Shown one piece after another: positions 53,875 to 60,626 of a stretch of DNA of 64,000 nucleotides; positions within the stretch are counted from its first letter, which is position 1, and each line of letters starts with the position of its first letter. The stretch spans positions 1-64,000 of the forward strand of contig DATNEY010000022.1 in the NCBI GenBank assembly GCA_035606665.1, read 5' to 3'. The notes under the pieces are model-generated. The model was not told where the DNA came from, searched no databases, and was given only the letters and a program-made list of their open reading frames with translations. Made by a program: the position numbers and the translations under genes. Origin of the DNA: DASUGC01 sp035606665 (lineage in GTDB: Bacteria > Acidobacteriota > Vicinamibacteria > Vicinamibacterales > SCN-69-37).

Positions 53875-55277
53875 AGCCACAGAGGCCTCGCGCCCCACTA
53901 TTCGCACACCTTTCGCAGTACGACGTCGACTTTGTTATTCCTGCGCAAGGCCTCGATATTCCGTTGGGGATCGATCCTTTCCTACTGTTTAAGAGCAGAG
54001 ATCCCAACGCGCGGTCCCTACATGCTTTGCTCCTAGAGGTGTTCAGTCGAGGCGTGGCTGCTGTGACGCAAGGCAACCTGGCAGAGGCGAGGCGCATCTT
54101 CAACTTCCCAGAGGTCGCCGCGATCGGGTTTGGCTACTCCGCGCACGGACGTCGGGGGTCCGGGGTCGGCAGCCACATGACGAGCCTGTTGATCGAGACA
54201 GTTGCGGGTTCGCCGGCACTCCGCGACCGTGGTGTCCGCCATGTCGAGGAGATGCAGTTGCTCTCCGCGGGAATCGGGCCAGATCGGGTAAGCGACATCG
54301 CCGCCAACGTGTTTAAGAGTTTTCTCATCGACTACACGCAGCGGCAGAGCGCGACTTGGAATCTCGACCTCGTACGAGACGTGCCAATTGCCCACGTCTA
54401 CGATGCTGCTGACGGCACTTGGGAAGATCGTTATGAGGACTTGCCCGTTGGTCCCGATCGTCAGCCGATCCTCCTCGTCCCACGACGCTTCGTCCGCGCA
54501 TTGCCGTGGATCAACTACGACGATTTTCTGAGAACGGAGTTCGCGCCTTACTTGGCGGCGAGGAGGCAAGAAAAAGCGTCACCAGCCGCCAAGACGGGGC
54601 ATGTTCGAGTACAAGTCTCGAAGCCCGAGGTTGTGACGGTGACGCGGCAGGACGTGGCGCTCATTGAACGCTACGTGCGAGAACGCGAGCGGCAGGCTGC
54701 CGACGCGCTGCCGTCCTTTGACTACGTTGATGAAGACTCGTGTCGCCAAGCTCAAGAGTTGAAGGAGCGGCTGGAAGCACTAGGCGCCGGTCGTGAGAAC
54801 GCTGCTGCATATCAACAGTTGGTCCTCGAGATTCTCAACTACTGTTTTGCTCCCGGATTGTCTGACGGCGAACTTGAGGTCCGAACGCAGGACGGAACGG
54901 AACGACGCGACATTATTTTCACGAATGAGTCTGAGGATTCCTTTTGGGACTATGTCAGAACATCACATGACGGAATCTTCGTCATGTTTGAGGCAAAAAA
55001 CGTTGAAACGCTGGACTTGCCAGCTATCAACCAAACCGCGACGTACCTCGGCGATCGCCTCGGCACTTTCGGCGTGATTGTCACCCGCCGGGAGCCGTCC
55101 GAGAGCATTACGCGAAAGCTCTGCTCGGTGTGGAATGATTCGGCGCCAAAGCGGAAGGCGATTCTGGTTCTCTCGGACGCCAACCTGACGGAAATGCTGG
55201 ACCTGACGTGCCGCAATAAGTCGACCACCAAGTGGATGCAAGCGCACTACCGGAGGTTTCGAACATCATTGCAGTAA
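53871..55277 (+). CDS. Restriction-nuclease-like protein of a candidate defence pair
   Basis: A 468-residue protein. The N-terminal about 300 residues form a conserved-looking domain (PLFAHLSQYDVDFVIPAQ, LDIPLGIDPFLLFKSRDP, AAIGFGYSAHGRRGSGVG, IGPDRVSDIAANVFKSFLIDYT). The C-terminus shows the PD-(D/E)XK pattern ERRDIIF, then about 30 residues on FVMFEAKN, then INQTATYLGDRLGTFGVIVT. That order is typical of Mrr-like and other restriction endonuclease folds. It is not adjacent to a methylase. Function unknown. Defence is inferred from fold and from its place in an integrative element. Confidence 0.65.
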   Translation: MKPQRPRAPLFAHLSQYDVDFVIPAQGLDIPLGIDPFLLFKSRDPNARSLHALLLEVFSRGVAAVTQGNLAEARRIFNFPEVAAIGFGYSAHGRRGSGVGSHMTSLLIETVAGSPALRDRGVRHVEEMQLLSAGIGPDRVSDIAANVFKSFLIDYTQRQSATWNLDLVRDVPIAHVYDAADGTWEDRYEDLPVGPDRQPILLVPRRFVRALPWINYDDFLRTEFAPYLAARRQEKASPAAKTGHVRVQVSKPEVVTVTRQDVALIERYVRERERQAADALPSFDYVDEDSCRQAQELKERLEALGAGRENAAAYQQLVLEILNYCFAPGLSDGELEVRTQDGTERRDIIFTNESEDSFWDYVRTSHDGIFVMFEAKNVETLDLPAINQTATYLGDRLGTFGVIVTRREPSESITRKLCSVWNDSAPKRKAILVLSDANLTEMLDLTCRNKSTTKWMQAHYRRFRTSLQ

Positions 55278-55316
55278 GAGGGCTGTGCTGGTTCAACTGA
55301 CCCCAGGCACCAGAGC

Positions 55317-55757
55317 TTAGGTTTGAGCGGCTGTCGCGGTCGGCTTTCGTTTGGCCGCGTTCGCCTCGGCCTCTTGCGCGTCGTTGAGTTTGTCGAAGAG
55401 CGGAGTCAGATCGAAGCGGTTCGTCTGTCCCGTTCGCATCTCACGCTTCAGGTAGCCCTTGCCTTCGAGGTTTTGAGCATGACGCCGCGCCATCTTGACC
55501 GAGATGCCCATGCGCTGAGCCAAGGTCTTGTAGCCGGGGAACGGCGGTTCAGCGTCCCACTTGAAACCCATCAACTGAAGAACGAAGAGTGCCTCGCCAG
55601 ACGTTAGCGGATGTGGCTTGAGCGTGGCGTAGTGGCGGAGGAACGTCGAGGGCACAACGAGATAGCCGCCGGTCAACAGCGAGCCGTGTTTCCAGCGGCT
55701 GGCGTATGACCGTTTCGGACGTTCGGCGCGTTCGGGCTCAGGTGCGGCGGCCATCAA
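55317..55757 (-). CDS. Winged-helix DNA-binding / replication-type protein
   Basis: A 146-residue protein with a winged helix in PHPLTSGEALFVLQLMGFKWD and GYKTLAQRMGISVKMARRHAQNLEGKGYLKREMR. This pattern occurs in initiator-like and phage replication accessory proteins. The C-terminus is an Ala/Lys-rich tail. It is the last gene before the tRNA-like sequence at 55763. Confidence 0.65.
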   Translation of the reverse strand: MMAAAPEPERAERPKRSYASRWKHGSLLTGGYLVVPSTFLRHYATLKPHPLTSGEALFVLQLMGFKWDAEPPFPGYKTLAQRMGISVKMARRHAQNLEGKGYLKREMRTGQTNRFDLTPLFDKLNDAQEAEANAAKRKPTATAAQT

Positions 55758-55762
55758 GATAC

Positions 55763-55854
55763 TGGCGGAAGGGTGGGGAGTCGAACCCGCTCCCGCGAGG
55801 GAGCCTCAACGGTGTCTTAGGCCGTGTGGTTCACCGGAACCGAGCTACCTTCCG
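55763..55854 (-). tRNA. tRNA-Leu-like sequence, probably degenerate
   Basis: In reverse complement, acceptor CGGAAGG pairs with CCTTCCG followed by CCA. A 6-bp long variable arm (GCTCCC/GGGAGC) marks class II. The anticodon region CTAAGAC reads AAG (Leu) with a weak stem. The T loop is one base too long and the T stem has a mismatch. It is most likely a decayed or element-carried tRNA. Part of it is duplicated at 56101-56124. Confidence 0.4.
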
Positions 55855-55897
55855 TAAGGGGAAAGTAGCACGGCGAACCGAGCTTTTCAATCCTTCC

Positions 55898-56003
55898 AGT
55901 GGGACTCCCGCTGCTTGCTACATCTCGACTTATGCTAATCAGCTGATGCTACATGCAATGTTGCTACTTAAGTGGACTCTGGTGTCCAGAGGGGAGTCCC
56001 ACT
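55898..56003. repeat. Inverted repeat pair near the element end
   Basis: AGTGGGACTCCC (55898-55909) and GGGAGTCCCACT (55992-56003) form perfect 12-bp arms about 80 nt apart. Related short repeats (GGTGTCCAGAGGGG / GGTGTCCAAGGGG) follow. This could be integrase arm-binding DNA. Confidence 0.45.
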
Positions 56004-56100
56004 TGGTGTCCAAGGGGAGGGCACTAAAAATGGCACCGGAGGGAGGAACCAGATTTCCCTCAAGTCGCTGATGGTGGAGGCTTTGTAGTAACATCAAATC

Positions 56101-56124
56101 GTCTTAGGTCGTGTGGTTCACCGG
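56101..56124 (-). repeat. Copy of a tRNA-like fragment
   Basis: These 24 nt match 55814-55837 (D and anticodon arms of the tRNA-like sequence) with one mismatch. A partial tRNA duplicate about 290 nt from the full copy is the pattern left by integration at a tRNA gene. Confidence 0.55.
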
Positions 56125-56141
56125 CTTTTTGCCGGCCCACC

Positions 56142-56173
56142 AAAGGCGCCCAGAAACGGGCGCCTTTCGTTTT
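56142..56173. terminator. Strong hairpin terminator
   Basis: Stem AAAGGCGCCC (56142-56151), loop AGAAAC, stem GGGCGCCTTT (56158-56167), then CGTTTTG. The stem is 10 bp and fully paired, with a T-tract, as in Rho-independent terminators. Confidence 0.8.
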
Positions 56174-56511
56174 GTACCCTGCCCCCTTTTCACCTCTATT
56201 TTATCCCGGACGGTCGGGGCGATCTGGCTCGCGGTCTCTTCCTCTTGCGTTGCTCGTGGCCTCAAGGACGCCGTTGGGCTGTCTGGCGACAAAGGATGTG
56301 TGGGCACGGGACCCGGCACCACGCCCGCGCTGCGTCAATTTGCGGACGTCGGGTGTCCTGCCTGACGTTTTACCTGGGGCATTCCCCGTGTGGGTCAATC
56401 GCGGGACAATCGGGTCAATCCCATGGTCTCAAATGTCGAACGAACCAAGGATTCCCCGTGAGAATCCTTGGTGTGTCGCTGTCTGATCGTTCGTGATCGC
56501 GTGCGTGCCAC
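56174..56511. other. Gene-free interval with a hairpin
   Basis: No frame here has a start signal or recognisable product. CCAAGGATTC (56445-56454) and GAATCCTTGG (56462-56471) form a perfect 10-bp hairpin about 40 nt before the tRNA fragment at 56512, perhaps a recombination-associated structure. Confidence 0.4.
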
Positions 56512-56569
56512 GACTTAAAATCCTGAGGGCTCAAAAGGCCCGTGTGGGTTCGATTCCCACCCCCGGCAC
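56512..56569 (+). repeat. tRNA-Leu 3'-half copy (att-like site)
   Basis: From GACTTAAAATCC through the T arm to CCGGCAC this matches the 3' half of the tRNA-Leu gene, except for the variable arm, which reads GGGCT-CAAAA-GGCCC in place of GTTCC-CAAAA-GGAAC. Downstream flank AATCAACGACTTA resembles AATCAACAACTTA after the intact tRNA. It is a likely attachment site marking the end of the first element. Confidence 0.8.
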
Positions 56570-56771
56570 TTAGAATCAACGACTTACGGGACACGTCGAA
56601 ACCGAACTGCGAGTAGTCGGGGAGCGATTGTGCCCAATACTGTGCCCGACGACGACCAGAATGGTTAGGTAAGCGTCGTCTCAATCTTGGTATCGCTGTA
56701 TTTCATGACGCCTCTGAGTCTGAGTGTACCAAGGAGAGAACTGGCAGTCCTGGCGGGGATAGCATTTGCTG

Positions 56772-57524
56772 ATGCGGCAGTGTCTATTCTGCGGAGGAAC
56801 ACCTGTCACTCGCGAACACGTTGTTCCCGAATGGATGGCTAGAAGTCTTGGCGTCGCGCGTCTGACTGCGACTTCAATCGTGGATCGTCAGCAAGTCGGT
56901 GGATCTTGGCAGACCGTTGGAAGCTTTGAGGTCGTTGCCAAGGCTATCTGCAAGACGTGCAACGGGGAGTGGCTTGCTCAGGAGGAGAATCGGGTGAAGC
57001 CCTACCTCGAGCCCATTCTGCACGGAAAGCGCGAACGATTGGACGAGGCGAGTAGAGAATGGCTGGCTGCTTGGATCTGGAAGACGTTTCTCGTGATGGA
57101 CACCCTCTACAAACCGAGGACATTCACGGTTGGTGATGCGGAACGGTTCCTCAAGTATCGCGTTCCGCCCCGCAAAGATGCTTGGATACTGATCGGTCGA
57201 ATCAAGCCTGGTCCGAACTTGTCAACCGGCGGGCGGGCAATTACGCCGATCGTTACGTCAGTGACCGGGAAAGAGGAGGGCAATGCGAGCGTCTGGACCG
57301 TTAAGGTGGGATCGTTCGTTGCCCAGGCGATTCATCTGGTCCGAGGCCCCGAATGTCCTCGCCTGAGCTTTGTGATCAGGCCGGATCGTTTCGCGTCTAA
57401 ACTCTCTTCGATTTGGCCCCCGGCTGGAGAAGTTCATGGGTCGATACCGCTTGAGCCTGATGACTTTCATGAGCTCGCACTGAGGCTTCGTGGTTCGAGC
57501 CGATGCGGTTGGATGAAGAGTTGA
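56772..57524 (+). CDS. HNH-like endonuclease domain protein
   Basis: A 250-residue protein. CLFCGG, TREHVVPEWM and CKTCNGEWL give the CxxC...EHxxP...CxxC(N) pattern of HNH/treble-clef nucleases, with the His of EHV as candidate catalytic residue. The remaining 180 residues are unassigned and contain WLAAWIWKTFLVMDTLY and a late SIPLEPDDFHELALRL. ATG 56772 (or TTG 56766). It may be a homing or defence nuclease carried by the second interval. Confidence 0.65.
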   Translation: MRQCLFCGGTPVTREHVVPEWMARSLGVARLTATSIVDRQQVGGSWQTVGSFEVVAKAICKTCNGEWLAQEENRVKPYLEPILHGKRERLDEASREWLAAWIWKTFLVMDTLYKPRTFTVGDAERFLKYRVPPRKDAWILIGRIKPGPNLSTGGRAITPIVTSVTGKEEGNASVWTVKVGSFVAQAIHLVRGPECPRLSFVIRPDRFASKLSSIWPPAGEVHGSIPLEPDDFHELALRLRGSSRCGWMKS

Positions 57525-57872
57525 CGATTGAATGTACCCGAGCCTGTGCCCATGCTTAGCCCAAGGCTATCCAGCGGCACCCGACGGAATCACAATCCGG
57601 GCGATCCGAATGGTCGAGACCTTTCATTGTTCCGTGCAAGAATGACCCACAGGAGGACTCAAAATCTTTATAGGGATCACCCAGCTTGTGGGGCCGATTC
57701 CCTCCTCCGGCACTAGATCCCAGCATTTCGTAACTCGATGAGCCTTTGCCCACGCGAGATGGGTTTGGCTCGATCCAGGTGCCCCCAGTGTTTGTGCCCA
57801 TTTCCAGCGAATCCGGGGATAATCCCCGAGCCTCAGACTTGGGGCGAGAACCGGGCTTAGGGAACTCTTTAT
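57525..57872. other. Gene-free interval containing a decayed tRNA fragment
   Basis: No credible gene. The interval holds a decayed tRNA-Leu-like fragment (57655-57714) and the upstream region of the ACP-like gene. A simple promoter was not identified. Confidence 0.4.
57655..57714 (+). repeat. Decayed tRNA-Leu 3'-half copy
   Basis: GACTCAAAATC, then diverged bases, then GGCCGATTCCCTCCTCCGGCAC retains the order and length of the tRNA 3' half with many substitutions. It looks like an older att remnant between the intact copies at 56512 and 59402. Confidence 0.55.
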
Positions 57873-58277
57873 ATGGCTGAAATCGACGATAGGCGAGGCG
57901 GTGGAACTCGGCGGGAGCTATTGCGCCAGTCTATTGTGTTTTTGGGTGTCGTCCTCACCTGGGCATGCGGCTTGAAGTCAGCCAAGCCTCCGAGCTCGTT
58001 CCCGCCGCTTTCGGACGCGCAGATTGTCCAGGTTCGCCGCCGATTGACCTTGATCTTGGCCGAGCAGTTTGAAGTGGGCCAGGACAGGGTTCGTGACGAT
58101 GCGAGACTCAAGGATGATTTGGACGCGTCTGACTTAGAACTCGTGGAGATGATCATGGCTATTGAAGAAGAGTTCGCAATCGAAATTCCTGACGCCGACG
58201 CGTCCAAGTTCGTTCGAGTGGGTGACCTGGTTGAATACCTTCGCCAGAATCTGTTGCGTTTGCGGAGAGGCAAGTGA
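57873..58277 (+). CDS. Membrane-anchored acyl-carrier-protein-like protein
   Basis: A 134-residue protein. Residues 18-35 are hydrophobic with a lipobox-like LTWAC. Residues 50-130 align with acyl carrier protein helices: VGQDRVRDDARLKDDLDASDLELVEMI and EEEFAIEIPDADASKFVRVGDLVEYL (positions only for the longer parts). In ACP the phosphopantetheine Ser sits in D-S-L. Here that triplet reads S-D-L, so the usual acceptor position is Asp, with Ser one residue earlier. It is coupled to the next gene by a GTGA overlap. Confidence 0.7.
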   Translation: MAEIDDRRGGGTRRELLRQSIVFLGVVLTWACGLKSAKPPSSFPPLSDAQIVQVRRRLTLILAEQFEVGQDRVRDDARLKDDLDASDLELVEMIMAIEEEFAIEIPDADASKFVRVGDLVEYLRQNLLRLRRGK

Positions 58278-59308
58278 GCGGTGGAGGGCGCACGACACGC
58301 CGATCTTTCGCTCGGAAGTTACTCCCCTGGACGCATCAGGCCCTGGCGAGTTGGATCTTCGGTTCTTTGCTGTTGCTGTTCCTGTTGGCTATTTTCGTCT
58401 TCGGCCCTGATGAGCTGGCGTGGTGGCGCCAGAAGCTGTTGTCCCTTTTTTGCGCGCTGCTCGCCGGGCTCTTCGCTTACTTCCTGACCGGAAACGTCAG
58501 CGTTCTTTCTGGAAGAGTGAAGGTACGAGCCACTGGCGGGTTCGCAGTCTTCATTTTGGTGCTTTGGTGGTGGGGAAGTCCGAGTGCGCCCGTCAAGGTC
58601 GCGAAGATTACCGCCAACGATGTCGCGCTCGAAATCACGCTGACGGTGGCGGAGGATCTTGGAACCGATCCAGCGCGCCTAGCGGGGATCCTGAGGAACG
58701 CGCATGTGGAAATTCGCGCCGTTCGATCGGAGGCCAACGGCGTGGTTCCCACCGGATGGGTGCCGTCGCGTGATGGATTCCACTTGAAGCGGTCTGGCTT
58801 GGCTTTGATGTCTCGCTTCCAGGACGTCTCTGATCAGACCGCCCTTTCAACGGCCGGGGCGTGGGCCTCGTCTCTCCGGCGCTTCACGCAGTTCACGGGG
58901 GAGGTGGGACCGTTTGAGGACGAAGGTTCGTGGCGTGGAGCCATGTTTGAGGCCAGGCTGACGGCTGTGAATGTCGATGACGTCATGTCGGAAGTAATCC
59001 CTTTACGGGAGGACCGCGCTCAGGTGGAAGAGGCTTTCCGTGCCCAGGGAATGTTTAACGGTCTCTACCACGTCTCTCAGCAGCAGCGCAGCGAATGGCC
59101 CGACTACATCGTCGTTGAGTTACCGATTCTCGCCGAGTTGCGCTTGTTTCGATCAGGCGCCTTGGTGGGAACGTCGAAGGGAATCCTTGTGCGGGTTTGG
59201 GAGCACGATGAAGACGTTCAGCGGAAGCATGTTATTGCCTTCCCTGTGTTTGGCTCTGAAGCGTTGGAACGGAACGCTGTGCCCGCCGCTGTGCCCACAC
59301 GCCACTGA
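58274..59308 (+). CDS. Membrane protein coupled to the ACP-like protein
   Basis: A 344-residue protein starting at GTG 58274. Three transmembrane segments occupy residues about 20-105 (ASWIFGSLLLLFLLAIFVFG, LLSLFCALLAGLFAYFL, GGFAVFILVLWWWG). The remaining 240 residues are soluble and of unknown fold, with IVVELPILAELRLFRSGALVG strands. No enzymatic motif. The coupling suggests it is the partner of the ACP-like protein at the membrane. Confidence 0.6.
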   Translation: MSGGGRTTRRSFARKLLPWTHQALASWIFGSLLLLFLLAIFVFGPDELAWWRQKLLSLFCALLAGLFAYFLTGNVSVLSGRVKVRATGGFAVFILVLWWWGSPSAPVKVAKITANDVALEITLTVAEDLGTDPARLAGILRNAHVEIRAVRSEANGVVPTGWVPSRDGFHLKRSGLALMSRFQDVSDQTALSTAGAWASSLRRFTQFTGEVGPFEDEGSWRGAMFEARLTAVNVDDVMSEVIPLREDRAQVEEAFRAQGMFNGLYHVSQQQRSEWPDYIVVELPILAELRLFRSGALVGTSKGILVRVWEHDEDVQRKHVIAFPVFGSEALERNAVPAAVPTRH

Positions 59309-59401
59309 TTGCCATCTACGGTTGTCTATCGTCAACCAAGTTGCTGCGTCTCATCTTCTGAGGAAACCGTTGCTTTCGGCCTGATTACGACGCAGCAGTC
59401 A

Positions 59402-59459
59402 GACTTAAAATCCTGAGGGCTCACAAGGCCCGTGTGGGTTCGATTCCCACCCCCGGCAC
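59402..59459 (+). repeat. tRNA-Leu 3'-half copy (att-like site)
   Basis: Nearly identical to 56512-56569, including the GGGCT-variable-arm version (CACAA in place of CAAAA in the loop). The flank AAAGGACTTA matches the ACTTA after the other copies. It marks the right end of the second interval. Confidence 0.8.
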
Positions 59460-59517
59460 TGAAACAAAAGGACTTATAGACTGCGGCGCGGACAAAACGT
59501 CTGACCGGGTTCAAACC

Positions 59518-60270
59518 TCACTTGCTGCCGATCACGTACCCGAATCGCACAAAGCCGAACGTGAGCAAGGATAGAAGCGATGAGACGACTCCCTGCACGC
59601 ACCGCGCATCGACACCGGCATCGCGCAGCGTCGCGGCGTATTGCGTGAGGTGGCGCATGTCCACGATCAGCACACGCCCGCCGGACTTCAGCACGCGCGC
59701 GATCTCGCGCACCGCGGTCTGCCGCTCGCCGGCGTTGTAAATGTTGTGCAACGCCATGCTCGAGAGAACGACGTCGAACGTCGCCTCGGCGAAGGGCATT
59801 CGGCGTGCATCACCCGTGTGCACCTCGACCTTGTCGGACACGCCCTCAAGCATCGCGTTGTCGAGCGGAGCGGATGGGGTATTCCCGCTGAGATCCTCGG
59901 CGTTCCACACGTCAATGCCGACCGCGCCGCCCGTGTCGAGCCGCTTGGCCGCTCCGACCAGAAACAACCCCCGGCCACATCCGACGTCGAGCACGCGCTC
60001 GTCACCCCGCCAGGTAATCCGGTCGAGGAAATACTCGCGCTCGCGCAGCTTGCCGATCTTGCTGTCGTAGATCATCCACAGGCCCATCGCGCCGCAACCC
60101 AGGCCGGCACCCATCAGTGGCCGGGCGATTGCGGCGATCGCATCGTGCCGCGACCACAGGCCGAGCAGGCGGGTGATCAGCGAGATGATGCCGAGCGCGG
60201 CGACGATGAGCAGATTGCGGACCGCTGACGGCGCGTCGAGGCCATAGTCGGGCTTGCGAACGGCTTTCAT
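59518..60270 (-). CDS. Membrane-associated class I methyltransferase
   Basis: A 250-residue protein with two N-terminal transmembrane segments (LLIVAALGIISLITRLLG and LMGAGLGCGAMGLWMIY) followed by a SAM domain: VLDVGCGRGLFLVGAAKRL (about 108), GIDVW, GDARRMPFAEATFDVVLSSMALHNI. ATG 60270 is chosen because the open frame upstream of it is low-complexity repeat DNA. G+C and codon use match the chromosome, so it probably lies outside the elements. Confidence 0.75.
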   Translation of the reverse strand: MKAVRKPDYGLDAPSAVRNLLIVAALGIISLITRLLGLWSRHDAIAAIARPLMGAGLGCGAMGLWMIYDSKIGKLREREYFLDRITWRGDERVLDVGCGRGLFLVGAAKRLDTGGAVGIDVWNAEDLSGNTPSAPLDNAMLEGVSDKVEVHTGDARRMPFAEATFDVVLSSMALHNIYNAGERQTAVREIARVLKSGGRVLIVDMRHLTQYAATLRDAGVDARCVQGVVSSLLSLLTFGFVRFGYVIGSK

Positions 60271-60626
60271 GGGCGCGGCGATCCTACCTGAAGGCGCCAG
60301 TTGCGCGCTTCCGGCTTTTCGAGTCTGACGATGAGCTGCAGGGCTCGTCTCACTCCGCTCTCGCGGGCTCGCTTCACGCTCGCTCGGTGCCGGTGGTGAA
60401 CTCAGGTGCTCGGTCATCGGCGCTACACGTGTCAGTCTTCGGACGCGATTCGCATGGTCCATATGGAGTCGGGTTGAGGGGTTTCAGGCCGGATTAAGCG
60501 AACGAGCGGTCAGCGAGTGAGCCTCGCGAACGGAGTGCGACTTGTCTAAGCGCACGTCACCGGAGACGAGTCGCACGAGAGAGCGAGTCAGGGGTCTGGG
60601 GACGAAGTCCCCAGAGTGAGGGCGAC
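60271..60626. other. Gene-free interval with degenerate repeats and a hairpin
   Basis: Contains CTCGC/GCGAGC-rich degenerate repeats (about 60330-60400 and 60500-60590) and a perfect hairpin TCTGGGGAC-GAA-GTCCCCAGA (60595-60615) beside the end of the ABC permease gene. No T-tract follows, so it resembles a REP element more than a terminator. Confidence 0.5.

Noticed and set aside
56113..56496. Overlapping plus-strand open frames after the degenerate tRNA
   Set aside because: They start within or beside a strong terminator and have no initiation signal or family resemblance.
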